Below are positions 1-10,350 of a stretch of DNA of 64,000 nt, one piece after another. The translations under genes were made by a program, and so were the position numbers. The notes beneath the pieces were generated by a model. It did no database searches. It was not told the DNA's origin and saw nothing but the letters and a program-made list of their open reading frames with translations. Source of the stretch: Tropicibacter alexandrii (lineage in GTDB: Bacteria; Pseudomonadota; Alphaproteobacteria; Rhodobacterales; Rhodobacteraceae); assembly GCF_003667315.2 (NCBI RefSeq), contig NZ_RCTZ02000012.1, forward strand, positions 82,384 through 146,383. The letters run 5' to 3'. The stretch's first letter is position 1. Every line of letters starts with the position of its first letter.

Positions 1-133
1 GCTTGTCCGCATCGCCGGGCATGATCTGGCCCGACAGGGTATACAGACACAGGCCCGGTTTGCCCGGTCCGATCTCGACCGCCTGCGCGGCCCCCGCGCA
101 AAGCACCCATATCACAGCCCAGAAAACCCGCAT
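1..133 (-). CDS. Secreted protein of unknown function, partial (N-terminus only)
   Basis: The start codon is at 133 on the minus strand and the gene runs off the left edge, so only 44 residues are visible. They begin MRVFWAVIWVLCAGAAQA, a short hydrophobic signal peptide with a likely AQA cleavage site, followed by a mature start VEIGPGKPG. The stretch LYTLSGQIMPGDADK after it resembles the opening of periplasmic proteins of the COG3904 type, but too little is present to assign a family. It lies downstream of the peptide ABC operon on the same strand, separated from it by a terminator hairpin, so it is probably a separate transcript. Confidence 0.6.
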   Translation of the reverse strand, partial: MRVFWAVIWVLCAGAAQAVEIGPGKPGLCLYTLSGQIMPGDADK

Positions 134-163
134 GCCGAAATCCCCCTGAAAAGGTCAGCATAG

Positions 164-194
164 CAAAAGCGCCCGGGGCTGTCCCCGGGCGTCT
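164..194 (-). terminator. Rho-independent terminator of the ABC importer operon
   Basis: A 9-bp perfect GC stem (CGCCCGGGG at 170-178 and CCCCGGGCG at 183-191, loop CTGT) is followed on the minus strand by a TTTT run. It starts six bases past the stop codon of the ATP-binding gene and reads in the right direction to end that operon. Confidence 0.8.
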
Positions 195-197
195 GGC

Positions 198-2282
198 CTA
201 TTCGGCGGCGGTCTTGATCACCGGCTCCATATTGTCGAACTCTTCGGCCGACAGGTGGCACTTGATCTGGTGCCCATCGGCCATCGTCCGAACCGGCGGC
301 ACTTCTTTTTCGCACAGGCCCCCCGGCACCTTGTCCTTCCACCGGCAGCGCGTCTGGAAGGGGCAGCCGGGCGGTGGGTTCATGGCCGAGGGGATATCGC
401 CTTCGAGCACGATATGCTTTTTTTGGACCTTAGTGTCGGCGATGGGCACCGCTGATAGCAGCGCCTCGGTATAGGGGTGGTAGGGCGGGGCAAAGACCTG
501 ATCGGTCGTGCCCAGTTCCACCACGTGACCCAGATACATGACCATGACGCGATCCGACAGGTAACGCACGATGGACAGGTCATGACTGATGAACAGCAGG
601 GTGGTCTTCTGCTCGCGCTGGATTTCCATCAGCAGGTCGGTGACGGCGGCCTGCACGCTGACATCCAGCGCCGAGACGGGCTCGTCCGCCACCACGATCC
701 GCGCGCCGCCAGCAAAGGCGCGGGCGATGCCGACCCGTTGCTTCTGCCCGCCGGACAGCTGGCGCGGCATGCGGTCTGCAAACGCGCGGGGCAGCTTGAC
801 CAGATCCAGCAGGCGCAGCATCCGTTCGCGCCGCTCGCCGTCATCCTTGCCCTCGCCAAAGATTTCCAGCGCGCGGATGATCTGCCGCCCGACGGTCATC
901 GACGGGTTCAGCGTGTCGAACGGGTTCTGGAAGACCATCTGCACATCGGCGATCGTTTTGGTGTCGCGCTTTTCGATGGGCGTGCTTTCGATGTTCTTGT
1001 TGTCCAGCAGGATCTGCCCGTCGGTCGCGGTTTCCAGCCCCATCAGCACCTTGGCAAAGGTCGACTTGCCGCAGCCGGATTCGCCCACGATGGCCAGTGT
1101 TTCGCTCTCGCGCGCCTCGAAGGTGAGGGTCTCGTTCGCCTTGACCACCTTGGTCTCGCCCGACTTGCCGAACAGCGCGTTGGCGGCGACCTCGTAGTAT
1201 TTCTTGAGGTTCTCCATCTTCAGCACGACTTGGCCCGGCTCGGCCTTCTGCTTGACGCTCGCATTGGTGGGCGGCGCGTTCCAGTCGATCTCCTGAAAGC
1301 GCAGGCAGCGCGTGGCGTGGCGGTCATTGCCGGGCACGTCGGACATGGGAATGTCCTGCGCATCGCATCGCCCGGCCTCGAAATAGTCGCAGCGCGGGCC
1401 AAAGTTGCAGCCATTGGGCCGTTCATGCGGCAGCGGGAAGTTGCCGGGGATCGCCACCAGCGGGCGCGCGTTCTTGTCCGCGCCGGGCAGGGGGATCGAG
1501 CGGAACAGCGCCTGCGTATAGGGGTGCTGCATCTCGTCGAACACATCCTCGATGGAGCCACGTTCCACTGCCTCGCCGGAATACATCACGCAGATCCGGT
1601 CGCAGGTTTCCAGCACCAGACCAAGGTTGTGAGAGATGAACAGCATCGAGGTGCCGTATTTCTTGCCCAACTCCTTGACCAGCTCCACCACGGCGGCCTC
1701 CACCGTCACGTCCAGCGCGGTGGTCGGTTCGTCAAGGATCAACAGCGACGGCTCGGCCATCAGCGCCATGGCGATGACGATGCGCTGCTGCTGGCCCCCC
1801 GAAAGCTGGTGCGGATAGCTGTCCAAAATCCGTTTCGGGTCGGGCAGTTTCACATCCGTGACCACCTGCAACGCGCGGTCATAGGCCTCTTTCTCGGATG
1901 ATCCCTTGTGGATCATCGGCACTTCCATCAACTGGCGGCCGATCTTCATCGCTGGGTTCAGCGAGGCCATCGGCTCCTGATAGATCATCGCGATTTCAGA
2001 GCCACGGATGTCGCGCAGTTCCTCGGCGCTCATCGCGCCCAGATCGCGGCCCTTGAACTTGATCGAGCCGCCGACGATGCGGCCGTTCTTGCCCAGATCC
2101 TGCATTACGCCAAGCGCCACGGTGGACTTGCCGCACCCGGATTCGCCAACCAGACCGACCGCCTCGCCCGGCTGCACGGCCACGGAAAAATCCATCACGG
2201 CGGGGATTTCCCGCAGCCGGGTGAAGAAGGAAATCGAGAGCTTGTCGATTTCGAGGATCGGACCCTGATAGTCGTCTTTCAT
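198..2282 (-). CDS. Fused dipeptide/oligopeptide ABC transporter ATP-binding protein (DppD-DppF type)
   Basis: A cytoplasmic ATPase that would power the peptide-type importer encoded upstream. At 694 residues it is two ABC domains joined in one chain. The first has Walker A GESGCGKS at residues 46-53 and signature LSGGQQQR. The second has another GESGCGKS near residue 420 and signature LSGGQKQR. Each half ends with the oligopeptide-ABC C-terminal region, including the cysteine-rich NGCNFGPRC and PGCPFQTRC stretches typical of DppD/OppF families. The start at 2282 (MKDDYQGP) is chosen because GGGAGA sits upstream of it; the reading frame stays open further upstream through a repeat and has no other good ribosome site. 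It is the last gene of the operon. Confidence 0.9.
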   Translation of the reverse strand: MKDDYQGPILEIDKLSISFFTRLREIPAVMDFSVAVQPGEAVGLVGESGCGKSTVALGVMQDLGKNGRIVGGSIKFKGRDLGAMSAEELRDIRGSEIAMIYQEPMASLNPAMKIGRQLMEVPMIHKGSSEKEAYDRALQVVTDVKLPDPKRILDSYPHQLSGGQQQRIVIAMALMAEPSLLILDEPTTALDVTVEAAVVELVKELGKKYGTSMLFISHNLGLVLETCDRICVMYSGEAVERGSIEDVFDEMQHPYTQALFRSIPLPGADKNARPLVAIPGNFPLPHERPNGCNFGPRCDYFEAGRCDAQDIPMSDVPGNDRHATRCLRFQEIDWNAPPTNASVKQKAEPGQVVLKMENLKKYYEVAANALFGKSGETKVVKANETLTFEARESETLAIVGESGCGKSTFAKVLMGLETATDGQILLDNKNIESTPIEKRDTKTIADVQMVFQNPFDTLNPSMTVGRQIIRALEIFGEGKDDGERRERMLRLLDLVKLPRAFADRMPRQLSGGQKQRVGIARAFAGGARIVVADEPVSALDVSVQAAVTDLLMEIQREQKTTLLFISHDLSIVRYLSDRVMVMYLGHVVELGTTDQVFAPPYHPYTEALLSAVPIADTKVQKKHIVLEGDIPSAMNPPPGCPFQTRCRWKDKVPGGLCEKEVPPVRTMADGHQIKCHLSAEEFDNMEPVIKTAAE

Positions 2283-2324
2283 GTCTTGTCTCCCTGTCGG
2301 AGGGACCGGTGCGCCGTTTTCAGG

Positions 2325-2373
2325 CTTCTTTGGTCCAGAAATACCTCGGGGGGTTTGGGGGGCAGCGCCCCCC
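2325..2373. repeat. Interspersed GC-rich REP-like repeat, copy 1
   Basis: This lies between the second permease gene and the ATPase gene, inside the operon. It contains a hairpin (GGGGGGC at 2357-2363 and GCCCCCC at 2367-2373), then the conserved arm that reads on the minus strand as ACCCCCCGAGGTATTT, then GGACCAAAGAAG. Nearly the same block occurs on the plus strand at 23083-23128. Confidence 0.7.
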
Positions 2374-2384
2374 ATCACCTCTCG

Positions 2385-3575
2385 TCAATCGCGCAGCGAT
2401 TCCTCGCGCAGACCATCCGCCAGCAGGTTCAGACCCAGAACCAGCGACAACAGCGCCAGCGCAGGCGGCAATGCGGGGTGCAGATAGACCGACAGCAGGC
2501 GACGGCCTTCGTTGATCGTCGTCCCCCAATCCGGGCTTTCCGGCGGCAGGCCCAGACCGAAGAAGCCCAAGGTCCCCAGAAGGATCGTCGTATAGCCGAT
2601 GCGCAGGCAGAAATCGACGATCAGCGGCCCGCGCGCATTGGGCAGGATCTCCCACAGCATGATGTACCACGGGCGCTCGCCCCGGGTCTGGGCCGCCGCC
2701 ACGTAGTCGCGCGTCTTGATGTCCATAGTCAGGCCCCGCACGATGCGGAACACCGTGGGCGAGTTGACGAAGACCACCGAGACGAACACCACCAGGATAC
2801 CGCCCGGCACGTCGAAAAAGTCGATCGGCCAGAAGTCGATATGCGTGCCGCTTTCGTTGATCAACGACAGGTACAGCAGCGCCAGCGGCACCAGCACGAT
2901 GGCCAGATAGATCCAGTTCTTGCCCGGCTGGGTGCGATAGCGGGACTGGATCAGCACGCCAAAGAACACCAGCGGGAAGATGAACAACACCACAGCCATG
3001 TATTGCGGCAAACCCGTTGCGACGATTTCCGGCGTGACCAGCAGGTAGAACAGCAAGATCACCGGGAAGGCGAGGATCAGGTTCGCAAGGAACGACAGGA
3101 ACGTGTCCAGCCGCCCGCCGTAATAGCCCGCAGGCAAGCCCAGCGTGATCCCCACCATGAAGGCGAACAGCGTCGCCAGCGGTGCGATCTGGATCACCAC
3201 GGTCGAGCCTTTGACCACGCGGCTGAACACGTCGCGCGCAAGGTTGTCGCCGCCGAGCAGATACCACGCGTACTCGCCCTCTTCGGCACCGCGCAGCGGC
3301 GTGCCCGGCACCTTGTTCTTCATGCCCGAGACCTGCGCCAGCGGGTCATGGGTGGAAATCAGATCGAACAGGCCGGTGAACAGGGCGGTGTAGACCCAGA
3401 ACATCACCAGCGCGAAGCCGATCATGCCGATCACGCTGTCGAACAGCTTGCCATACAGGCCAAGCCTGCGTTTGTAGACGATCGAGACGGCAAAGGTCAC
3501 GATCAGCGCAATCCACACCGGGGTGAACTGCAGGAACATCTGGGTGATGATGGCGCCCCAGGACAACTCTTCCAT
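2385..3575 (-). CDS. Peptide-type ABC transporter permease (DppC/OppC family)
   Basis: An inner-membrane subunit of the importer, 396 residues. This is longer than the usual 280-300 for DppC because of additional hydrophobic segments near the N-terminus and in the middle. The permease EAA loop is visible as DYVAAAQTRGERPWYIMLWEILPNARGP, followed by membrane segments and LGLNLLADGLREESLRD, the family's usual ending. The start at 3575 is supported by AGGAAGGGGAC upstream. It follows the other permease gene by only 15 bases, so the two are co-transcribed. The substrate cannot be read from the sequence. Confidence 0.9.
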   Translation of the reverse strand: MEELSWGAIITQMFLQFTPVWIALIVTFAVSIVYKRRLGLYGKLFDSVIGMIGFALVMFWVYTALFTGLFDLISTHDPLAQVSGMKNKVPGTPLRGAEEGEYAWYLLGGDNLARDVFSRVVKGSTVVIQIAPLATLFAFMVGITLGLPAGYYGGRLDTFLSFLANLILAFPVILLFYLLVTPEIVATGLPQYMAVVLFIFPLVFFGVLIQSRYRTQPGKNWIYLAIVLVPLALLYLSLINESGTHIDFWPIDFFDVPGGILVVFVSVVFVNSPTVFRIVRGLTMDIKTRDYVAAAQTRGERPWYIMLWEILPNARGPLIVDFCLRIGYTTILLGTLGFFGLGLPPESPDWGTTINEGRRLLSVYLHPALPPALALLSLVLGLNLLADGLREESLRD

Positions 3576-3590
3576 GTCTTGTCCCCTTCC

Positions 3591-4727
3591 TTAAGATACG
3601 CTGATGCGCGGGTTGAGGTAGACATAGCCGATGTCGGAAATCAGCTGTGTGACGAGCACGACGAAGACCGAGATCACGGAAATCCCCAGAAGCATCTCGA
3701 TATCGTTGTTGCCCGCGGCGCGGACCAGCTCCCAACCGACGCCCTTGTACTGGAACAGGGTCTCGACGATCACCACGCCGTTCAGCAGCCACGGGAATTG
3801 CAGCATGATGACCGTGAACGGTGCGATCAGCGCGTTCCTGAGTGCGTGTTTCATGACGATATTCGGGAAGCTGACGCCTTTCAGGCGCGCGGTCCGGATA
3901 TATTGCGCGGTCATGACCTCGGCCATGCTGGCGCGGGTCATCCGGGCGATATAGCCCATGCCATACAGCGCGATGGTCAGCACCGGCAGGAAGAAGTTCT
4001 CGAAATTCGGGTTGTCCATGGCGCTCGCCGCCGAGCCCTTGAACCATTTCAGGCCCACGGCGGAGGAGGTGAAGATCGCGATGAACAAAACACCCGAGAC
4101 GTATTCCGGTGTGGCGGTGGTGGCGATGGACACGGTCGACAACGAGCGGTCGGTGACCGATCCTTCACGCATGCCCGCCAGAACGCCGACGATCAGCGCA
4201 GAGGGGACCATCAGCAACATCACGCAGAGCATCAGGAAACCGGTATTGGCGACGCGCGGGGCCAAGGCCTCGCCCACGGAGGTCTTCGAGACGGTCGACC
4301 AACCCCATTTGCCTTGCAGGATGCCGCAGAACCGGGGCGCGTCCGCCAGATCGGTGCCGGGTTGCTGGCAACGGGCGTTCACCGTCCCGTCGGGCGCCTC
4401 GATCACGTAACCGGGCAGGATGCCCAGCCATTCGCCATAGTTGCGCAACAGCCGGATATCGAAGCCCGTGTTGACCGAGGCGGCGGCTTCTTCGGCGGTG
4501 ATCTTGCCGGTGTTGTAGGCGGTCAGCACCTCGGGGTCGACCGGCGTGCGATAGCCGTTGCGGCCCAGCCAGCTGGCGACTTCGATGTCGGGCATTCGAA
4601 AGTTGCCCTCGGACTTGGCCAGCTTTTCGAGGTTCGGATAGAGGTTCGTCAAGAAGAAGACGATGAAGGTCAGGCATAGCGCGGTGAGGATCATCACACC
4701 GACGCGCCTGAGGATGAACAGTCCCAT
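3591..4727 (-). CDS. Peptide-type ABC transporter permease (DppB/OppB family)
   Basis: An inner-membrane subunit, 378 residues. The N-terminal motif FILRRVGVMILTALCLTFIVFFLTN is the first membrane segment. A long hydrophilic stretch of roughly 110 residues, containing two cysteines (ARCQQPG and RFCGILQGKWG), then separates it from the remaining five segments. The EAA loop is YIRTARLKGVSFPNIVMKHALRNAL. The large periplasmic insertion is longer than in E. coli DppB and occurs in the subset of the family that carries dehydrated or branched solutes (family knowledge; substrate inferred only as peptide-like). It is the second gene of the operon after the binding protein. Confidence 0.9.
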   Translation of the reverse strand: MGLFILRRVGVMILTALCLTFIVFFLTNLYPNLEKLAKSEGNFRMPDIEVASWLGRNGYRTPVDPEVLTAYNTGKITAEEAAASVNTGFDIRLLRNYGEWLGILPGYVIEAPDGTVNARCQQPGTDLADAPRFCGILQGKWGWSTVSKTSVGEALAPRVANTGFLMLCVMLLMVPSALIVGVLAGMREGSVTDRSLSTVSIATTATPEYVSGVLFIAIFTSSAVGLKWFKGSAASAMDNPNFENFFLPVLTIALYGMGYIARMTRASMAEVMTAQYIRTARLKGVSFPNIVMKHALRNALIAPFTVIMLQFPWLLNGVVIVETLFQYKGVGWELVRAAGNNDIEMLLGISVISVFVVLVTQLISDIGYVYLNPRISVS

Positions 4728-4825
4728 TGTCGCCCCTGTTGGTCTGAGCGGGGTTTACCCCGTTTTTATGCTTGGCCCGCCGAGTTCAGCGGAAAAGGCC
4801 GCCCCCGAAGGGACGGCCAGATGGA

Positions 4826-6496
4826 TCAAGCGGCCAGCGCCAGCTTGTAGACGTGGATCTCGAACGACGGATGCATTTCCGCGCCGATGATCCCCGGCTT
4901 GAAGTGGCGATACAGCGAACGCCAGTAGGGCTGGATGAACACGGCGTCGTCGCGCAGGATCTGCTCGATCTCGGCCATCAACTCGCTGCGCTTGTCGGCA
5001 TCGGCGATGGACATGGCCTGACCCAGCTTCTCGTCGAAGGTCGGGTTGGAATAGCCCGCTTCGTTCCACGCCTCGCCCGAGCGGTAGGCCAGCGCCAGAA
5101 CCTGCACGCCCAGCGGACGGTGGTTCCATTCGGTGATCGAGAACGGGTACTTCGCCCAGTCGTTCCAGAAGGTCGAGCCGGGCAGAACCGTGCGCTTGAT
5201 GTTGACGCCGTTGTCGCGCAACTGCGCGGCACAGGCATCGGCGGTGTTCTTGGTGAAGCCGTCATCGAGCGAGATCAGCTCGTGCTCGAAATCCGCCATG
5301 CCGGATGCTTCGAGAAGCTCTGCCGCCTTGGCCGGATCGAAGACCGCCGGGCCGATATCCGCGTATTCCGGGTGCACCGGCGCGACATGGTGGTTTTCGG
5401 CCACGGTGCCCAGACCGGCATAGCCCAGTTCAAGGCAGATCGCGTTGTCGCACGACATCTGCAGCGCCTGACGCATTTCCTTGTTCGCGTAGGGCGCGCT
5501 GTCACCGACCAGCGTCTGCTGGTTGAAGCGCAGAACGACCGTGGCGCCGGTGACGACTTCGGATTTCTCCCAGCCGATGGCGTCCGCGATGTCGATATAC
5601 TCGTTCACGTTCTGATAGAGCATGTCGACTTCTTCGGATTCGACCGCCGCGATCCATGCCGCCGGGTCGGTGCCGTAGTCGATGAACTCGATGCGATCCA
5701 GCGCGGCACCACCGATGCCTTCGGCCTCGGCGCCCCACCAGTTGTGGTTCTCGTTCTTCACCAGAACCGCCTTCACGCCCACTTCGAGGCTTTCGGGCAG
5801 GTACGGGCCGGTGCCGAGCGCCTGCTCCAGCATGTTGGCCGGGTCGTGGTCGGCATGCACAACGGCCGCCGGGTAGTCCGCCATGCCGACGATGATCGAG
5901 ATGTCGGGGGTGGGCAGTTTGACCGACACGGTCATGTCGTCGACCTTGGTGACGGCACCGGCCAGCAGCTGGTTGGTCTCGGGGTCAATCAGCGTCGCCA
6001 TGCGGCCCGCCATCGAGTTGCCCTCGACCGTCTTGTCGCACCAGTATTCCATCATCCGAACGACGTCATCGGCGTTGAACGCGTCGCCGTTGTTCCAGGT
6101 CACACCGGGGCGGACGTTCAGCGTGTACTCGGTCGCATCGTCGTTGACCGACCAGCTTTCCAGCAGCATGCCGCGCAGCGAGCCGTCGCGGTTGTATTCG
6201 ACCATGTATTCCAGCCAGCCGCGGGTGAAGTTGGAAATCTGCGTCCAGTCGAAGGTGCGCGGGTCCTTCAGCGCGCGCACTTCCTGCTGGATGCGCAGCG
6301 TGCCGCCCGACTGGGCATGTGCCGCGGCCTGAGCCGGCGATCCAAGGCCCCCAAGGGCGTAGGCGGCGCTGGCGGACAGCCCCAGCGCGGTTGCGCGGGT
6401 CAGGAACTCGCGGCGGTCGATCTGACCGGCCTTGAGTTCGCGCGCATGCATTTCTGCCGCCGGATGGATCCGGTCGGTCGTGGTCATGGATGTCAT
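4826..6496 (-). CDS. ABC transporter substrate-binding protein, family 5, Tat-exported
   Basis: The periplasmic solute receptor of the importer, 556 residues. The N-terminal region contains [20 protein letters not shown] and ends in PAQAAA, which fits a twin-arginine signal peptide. Lobe motifs of the family-5 binding proteins follow, such as the [24 protein letters not shown] stretch at about residue 140. The start at 6496 (MTSMTTTD) has GGGAGA upstream; an in-frame ATG nine bases later is also possible. It leads the operon binding protein, permease, permease, ATPase. The 217-base gap upstream, between it and the AraC-type gene, is the likely promoter region. The ligand is unknown; peptides are the default for the family. 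Confidence 0.9.
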   Translation of the reverse strand: MTSMTTTDRIHPAAEMHARELKAGQIDRREFLTRATALGLSASAAYALGGLGSPAQAAAHAQSGGTLRIQQEVRALKDPRTFDWTQISNFTRGWLEYMVEYNRDGSLRGMLLESWSVNDDATEYTLNVRPGVTWNNGDAFNADDVVRMMEYWCDKTVEGNSMAGRMATLIDPETNQLLAGAVTKVDDMTVSVKLPTPDISIIVGMADYPAAVVHADHDPANMLEQALGTGPYLPESLEVGVKAVLVKNENHNWWGAEAEGIGGAALDRIEFIDYGTDPAAWIAAVESEEVDMLYQNVNEYIDIADAIGWEKSEVVTGATVVLRFNQQTLVGDSAPYANKEMRQALQMSCDNAICLELGYAGLGTVAENHHVAPVHPEYADIGPAVFDPAKAAELLEASGMADFEHELISLDDGFTKNTADACAAQLRDNGVNIKRTVLPGSTFWNDWAKYPFSITEWNHRPLGVQVLALAYRSGEAWNEAGYSNPTFDEKLGQAMSIADADKRSELMAEIEQILRDDAVFIQPYWRSLYRHFKPGIIGAEMHPSFEIHVYKLALAA

Positions 6497-6713
6497 CTTT
6501 GTCTCCCTGTGACACATCATGTTTTTTGGTGGGGCGTCGCAATCTTGGCCGGCATCGCCATGCTGACCCTCTCCCACAACGCCATTGCGCATTCTTTGCG
6601 CCGTGGCGTCAACGCTCCGTATCGGCGTTTTTGGGATGGAAAGCGACATCACGTTTATACAAAAGCGACATCCGGCGAAGCGCAACCGAAAATTCGTGGT
6701 TTGGTTGACGTAT

Positions 6714-7580
6714 TCAGCGCGCTGCCGCGGGTTTTCCCGGACGATTCTGCGCGCGCAGGTCGCTTGGCGTGAAACCCGTGTGGTTGAGCACGAATCTGGT
6801 GAAATAGGCTGGCGACGAGAATCCAAGGGATTTCGCGATCTCCTGCACAGCCGGTTTCGGCGCTTCCAGCGCCAGCCGCGCGGCGTAAAGCTTGCGCTCG
6901 GTCAGAAGGTCGGCGGCGGTGCGACCACAGACCTTGCGGCACACGCGGGTCAGATGTGTGGGCGTGACGTCCAGACCCTCGGCATACTCGCCCATGCTGC
7001 GGGGGCTGGCATAGCCGCGCACGATGTCTTGGGCATAGCGCCGGACAAGGCGCTGCGCGGCGGTTTCCTTGGGCGCGTCCGCCACGCCCGCCCGCATCTG
7101 CCGCTGCAGCCAGACCGCGATGAGGCGGACATGCGCCTCCAGCGCCTCTTGCAGCAGCGCGCGGTCTTGCGTCAGTTCGCGGGTCATGGCGTCGATCTCG
7201 CCGGTCAACTCCGCCTGGGCAAGGCTGTCGCGCACCCGTAGCAAGAGCGGCTCTTGTGGCATGCGCTGGCTCAGCCCCGAGGGACTGCGCACCATCAAGG
7301 CCTGCGTGCCGGGCGGGACATCGACGGCAAACAGCGTGCCCGCCGGCAGGAACAGCGCATTGTGCATCGAGATGCCGCGCATCACACCGTTGACCACGAC
7401 GCGGCCTTGACCGCGTGTCAGCCAGATCAACACGTCTTCGTCGCGGTCATGCAGCAAGGTGAATTTCCACGGCGCGCCCTGCACTTGCAGCGCATAGCTG
7501 CCAGCCCGGATCGGCCCCTGAGGCTGCGCGGGCGCGGGCGGCATGGGCCGGGACAGGAAGCCGGGTCGTTGTTTCTGCAT
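6714..7580 (-). CDS. AraC family transcriptional regulator
   Basis: A DNA-binding regulator, 288 residues. The N-terminal half is a cupin-like sensor domain (stretches such as [24 protein letters not shown] and [13 protein letters not shown]). The C-terminal 100 residues form two helix-turn-helix motifs, with the AraC signature near [30 protein letters not shown]. The start at 7580 overlaps the miaA stop codon as TGATG, so the two genes are translationally coupled. It lies directly upstream of the peptide ABC operon on the same strand and may control it; that is inference from position only. Confidence 0.85.
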   Translation of the reverse strand: MQKQRPGFLSRPMPPAPAQPQGPIRAGSYALQVQGAPWKFTLLHDRDEDVLIWLTRGQGRVVVNGVMRGISMHNALFLPAGTLFAVDVPPGTQALMVRSPSGLSQRMPQEPLLLRVRDSLAQAELTGEIDAMTRELTQDRALLQEALEAHVRLIAVWLQRQMRAGVADAPKETAAQRLVRRYAQDIVRGYASPRSMGEYAEGLDVTPTHLTRVCRKVCGRTAADLLTERKLYAARLALEAPKPAVQEIAKSLGFSSPAYFTRFVLNHTGFTPSDLRAQNRPGKPAAAR

Positions 7581-8464
7581 CACGCCAGCTCCGCCGGGGA
7601 CAGTTTCGGCCAAGCGCCCATGCGGGCGCGGAACCATGTCCGTTGCCGCTTTGCGAACTGGCGGGTCAGGATCGTTGCCCGGTCTATCGCATCGTCAAGG
7701 CTGATGTCACCATCGAGATGGGCCATCAACTCTGCCGCGCCGATCGCCTTGGCCGAGGGCAGGGTGGGCGACCATGTGGCGCGATTGGCGCGCGCCTCGT
7801 CCAGCGCGCCGGTCTTCACCATCTGGCGAAAGCGGGTTTCGATGCGCGGGGTCAGCCAGTCCTTGGGCGCGTCGAGCACTAGCGGCTGTGCCTCGGCCAG
7901 CGGCAAAAGCGGCGGCGGGGTGTCGTCCTGCCAGTCGGCGATGCCACGTCCGGTGGCCTGCAAGACCTCCCATGCCCGCGCCACACGGGCCGGGTTCTGC
8001 TGGTCGATGCGCGCCAGACTGGCGGCATCCAGTTGGGCAATCATGGCCGCAAGCCCTTTTTCTTGCAGCAGCGCCTCGCCCTCGGCGCGAACCTGCGGTG
8101 GCGTGGGCGGAATATCGGCCAGCCCCTCGGTCAGCGCGGTCAGGTAAAGCCCTGTGCCGCCGACGAAAATCGGCCTGTCACCCGGCAAGAGCGGCCCGAC
8201 CTCGCGCAGCCAGTGGCCAACGGAATAGGCCTGCGTGCCGGGGATATGGCCATACAGCGCGTGCGGCGCGCGCGCCTCGTCCTCGACCGAAGGCCGCGCC
8301 GTCAGCACCCGCCAATCGTCGAAGACCTGAATCGCGTCGGCGTTGATGATCACGCCGCCCTGTTGCTCGGCAATGGCGAGCGCCAGCGCCGATTTGCCAC
8401 TGGCGGTTGGCCCGGCGATCAGCACGGGACGCGCGGGATCGAACCGCGACACGATCTCCTCCAT
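7580..8464 (-). CDS. miaA: tRNA dimethylallyltransferase
   Basis: Transfers a dimethylallyl group to A37 of tRNAs that read UNN codons. 294 residues. The P-loop GPTASGKS is at residues 18-25, followed by family blocks [16 protein letters not shown] (a variant of the usual DSxQVY motif), [13 protein letters not shown] and the C-terminal [12 protein letters not shown] tRNA-binding motif. The start at 8464 (MEEIVSRF) is preferred for its match to the usual length and for AGGCAGG upstream; the open frame extends 48 codons further. It is transcribed away from pyrH, with 130 bases between the two start codons. Confidence 0.93.
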   Translation of the reverse strand: MEEIVSRFDPARPVLIAGPTASGKSALALAIAEQQGGVIINADAIQVFDDWRVLTARPSVEDEARAPHALYGHIPGTQAYSVGHWLREVGPLLPGDRPIFVGGTGLYLTALTEGLADIPPTPPQVRAEGEALLQEKGLAAMIAQLDAASLARIDQQNPARVARAWEVLQATGRGIADWQDDTPPPLLPLAEAQPLVLDAPKDWLTPRIETRFRQMVKTGALDEARANRATWSPTLPSAKAIGAAELMAHLDGDISLDDAIDRATILTRQFAKRQRTWFRARMGAWPKLSPAELA

Positions 8465-8594
8465 GGCCTGCCTGTTTCCGCCCACCTGCGCGCCCTTTTT
8501 TGACCATGGCAAGGGGCGGTCCGCCATTGCAGCCGCCCCGCTTCCTTGCCATACATGCGCCCGATCATATCCCCCAGCCGAGACGGAGCGCAAC

Positions 8595-9329
8595 ATGGCC
8601 GAGACCAACCCTCAGGACACCAAGTACAGGCGCGTGATGCTGAAGATTTCCGGCGAGGCGCTGATGGGGGATCAGGGCTATGGCCTGCATCCGCCCACCG
8701 TCCAGCGCGTCGCCGAAGAGGTCAAGCGCGTGCACGAATTGGGCGTCGAGATCTGCATGGTGATCGGCGGCGGCAATGTTTTCCGTGGCTTGGCGGGCAG
8801 CGCGCAAGGCATGGAACGCACCACGGCGGACTATATGGGCATGCTGGCGACGGTGATGAACGCGCTGGCGATGCAATCGGCGCTCGAAGGTCTCGGCGTG
8901 TTCACCCGGGTGATTTCCGCGATCCGTATGGATGAGGTGGCCGAGCCCTATATTCGCCGCCGCGCCGTACGCCATCTTGAGAAGAAGCGCGTCTGCATCT
9001 TTGCCGGCGGCACCGGCAACCCGTATTTCACCACCGACACGGCAGCGGCGCTGCGCGCCAACGAAATGGCCTGCGAGGCGATCTTCATGGGCAAGAACGG
9101 CACCGACGGGGTCTATGACAGCGATCCGCGCACCAATGCGGATGCGAAACGCTATGACGAGGTGACGTTTGACGAGGTCTTGTCGAAGAACCTCAAGGTA
9201 ATGGATGCCTCGGCCATCGCGCTGGCGCGGGACAACAACCTGCCGATCATCGTGTTCTCGCTCGACGAGCCCGGTGGCTTCCGCGGCATTCTCGCCGGGC
9301 AGGGCACCTATACCCGCGTCAGGGGCTAG
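8595..9329 (+). CDS. pyrH: Uridylate (UMP) kinase
   Basis: Phosphorylates UMP to UDP in pyrimidine nucleotide synthesis. 244 residues, an amino-acid-kinase fold protein. Typical blocks are [19 protein letters not shown] (phosphate binding), [24 protein letters not shown] and [17 protein letters not shown]. The start at 8595 has GGAGCG upstream. In most relatives pyrH is followed directly by frr, but here two minus-strand genes intervene. Its TAG stop shares a CTAG palindrome with the stop of the convergent GlxA-type gene. Confidence 0.96.
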   Translation: MAETNPQDTKYRRVMLKISGEALMGDQGYGLHPPTVQRVAEEVKRVHELGVEICMVIGGGNVFRGLAGSAQGMERTTADYMGMLATVMNALAMQSALEGLGVFTRVISAIRMDEVAEPYIRRRAVRHLEKKRVCIFAGGTGNPYFTTDTAAALRANEMACEAIFMGKNGTDGVYDSDPRTNADAKRYDEVTFDEVLSKNLKVMDASAIALARDNNLPIIVFSLDEPGGFRGILAGQGTYTRVRG

Positions 9330-10327
9330 GCGATCTTTGCTGCCGGGCTGGGCTGGGCCAGTGCCTCGGCCTCGACCCAATTGCCCCCCGTCTGAACGGC
9401 CTTGTGGCGCGCGCGGCGGACCAGCCGGGGCGGTTCGCCAAACCGCTCGCGGTAGCTGCGGGTGAAGGCCGAGGGCGAGGCGAATCCGGTTGCCCCGGCG
9501 ATATCGTGCACCGAAAGCCCGGTTTCGTGCACCAACTGCGCGGCGCGTTCGAGCCGGAGTTCCAGATAAAGCTGCGCGGGCGTCAGCCCCAGCGCCTTGC
9601 GGCAGCGGCTCCGCATCTGTTTCATCGACAGGTCCAGTTCGTCGGCCACCTGCTCCAGCGTGATCGGGTCGGCGAGATGGGTGGCCATGATCGCCTGCAT
9701 CCGCTCCAGCAGCGGGATGGTGGCGCGGGGCAGGGTCTGGCAATCGGCGGTATCGGCAAGGTGCCCGCGTTCGAGCAGGTCGCCCACCGTCGCTGCCAAG
9801 GCCGGGGCATGTACGCGCCCGATCCAAGCCAGCATCGCATCCCCCGCCGCCAATCCGCCCGCCGTCGTCAGGCGTTGCCGGTCAAAGGCAAAGCTGCGAT
9901 CCGACAGGGCAACATCTGGAAATTTCTCGGGAAAACCGGGCTCCAACGAGAGGTCGAGCACTGCCTCGCGACCGTTCAGAAGCCCCAGCCGCGCCAGCAC
10001 CATGCCGCCGCCATCGAGCCCCCCCAGCGTCGTTCCGGCCTTGGCCGCGCGCATCAGGAAGGCGCGCAAGCCCATCGGCAGGTGCGAAAAGGGGCGCGGT
10101 CCGGCGCAGACCAGCACCAGATCATGTCCCTGCGCGGCGGCCCAGTCGGCCTGCGGGGCGGGCATCTCGACCCCCTCGGCCGAGAGCGTTGCGTCCCCCG
10201 CGATGCTGCGCAGTTCCCATGTGAAAAGGTCCTGCCCGGCGGCGCCATTGGCCAGTCGAAGCACCTCCTGCACCAGCGACAGGACCAACAGGCGAAAGCC
10301 GGGGACGAGGATCAGACAGACATGCAT
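9326..10327 (-). CDS. GlxA-type transcriptional regulator (DJ-1/PfpI sensor plus AraC HTH)
   Basis: 333 residues. The N-terminal ~200 residues ([24 protein letters not shown], then [21 protein letters not shown]) have the class-I glutamine amidotransferase-like/DJ-1 fold of GlxA regulators; the nucleophile position reads GGLDGGG, so the usual cysteine is absent and the domain is probably a non-catalytic sensor. The C-terminal ~100 residues carry two AraC helix-turn-helix motifs ([19 protein letters not shown] and [25 protein letters not shown]). The start at 10327 lies 23 bases after the stop of the Hint-domain gene, suggesting one transcript. The target is unknown. Confidence 0.88.
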   Translation of the reverse strand: MHVCLILVPGFRLLVLSLVQEVLRLANGAAGQDLFTWELRSIAGDATLSAEGVEMPAPQADWAAAQGHDLVLVCAGPRPFSHLPMGLRAFLMRAAKAGTTLGGLDGGGMVLARLGLLNGREAVLDLSLEPGFPEKFPDVALSDRSFAFDRQRLTTAGGLAAGDAMLAWIGRVHAPALAATVGDLLERGHLADTADCQTLPRATIPLLERMQAIMATHLADPITLEQVADELDLSMKQMRSRCRKALGLTPAQLYLELRLERAAQLVHETGLSVHDIAGATGFASPSAFTRSYRERFGEPPRLVRRARHKAVQTGGNWVEAEALAQPSPAAKIA

Positions 10328-10350
10328 GGGCGTTTCCCGCAGGATTCCGG

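Noticed and set aside
477..1901. Plus-strand open frame opposite the fused ATPase gene
   Set aside because: Antisense shadow; the minus strand has both Walker A motifs, signatures and a ribosome site.
1908..4679. Very long plus-strand open frame (about 920 codons) opposite the ABC genes
   Set aside because: It is the antisense shadow of three well-supported ABC genes in high-GC DNA. Its composition (runs of H, R, Q, D) is typical of such shadows and it has no family motifs.
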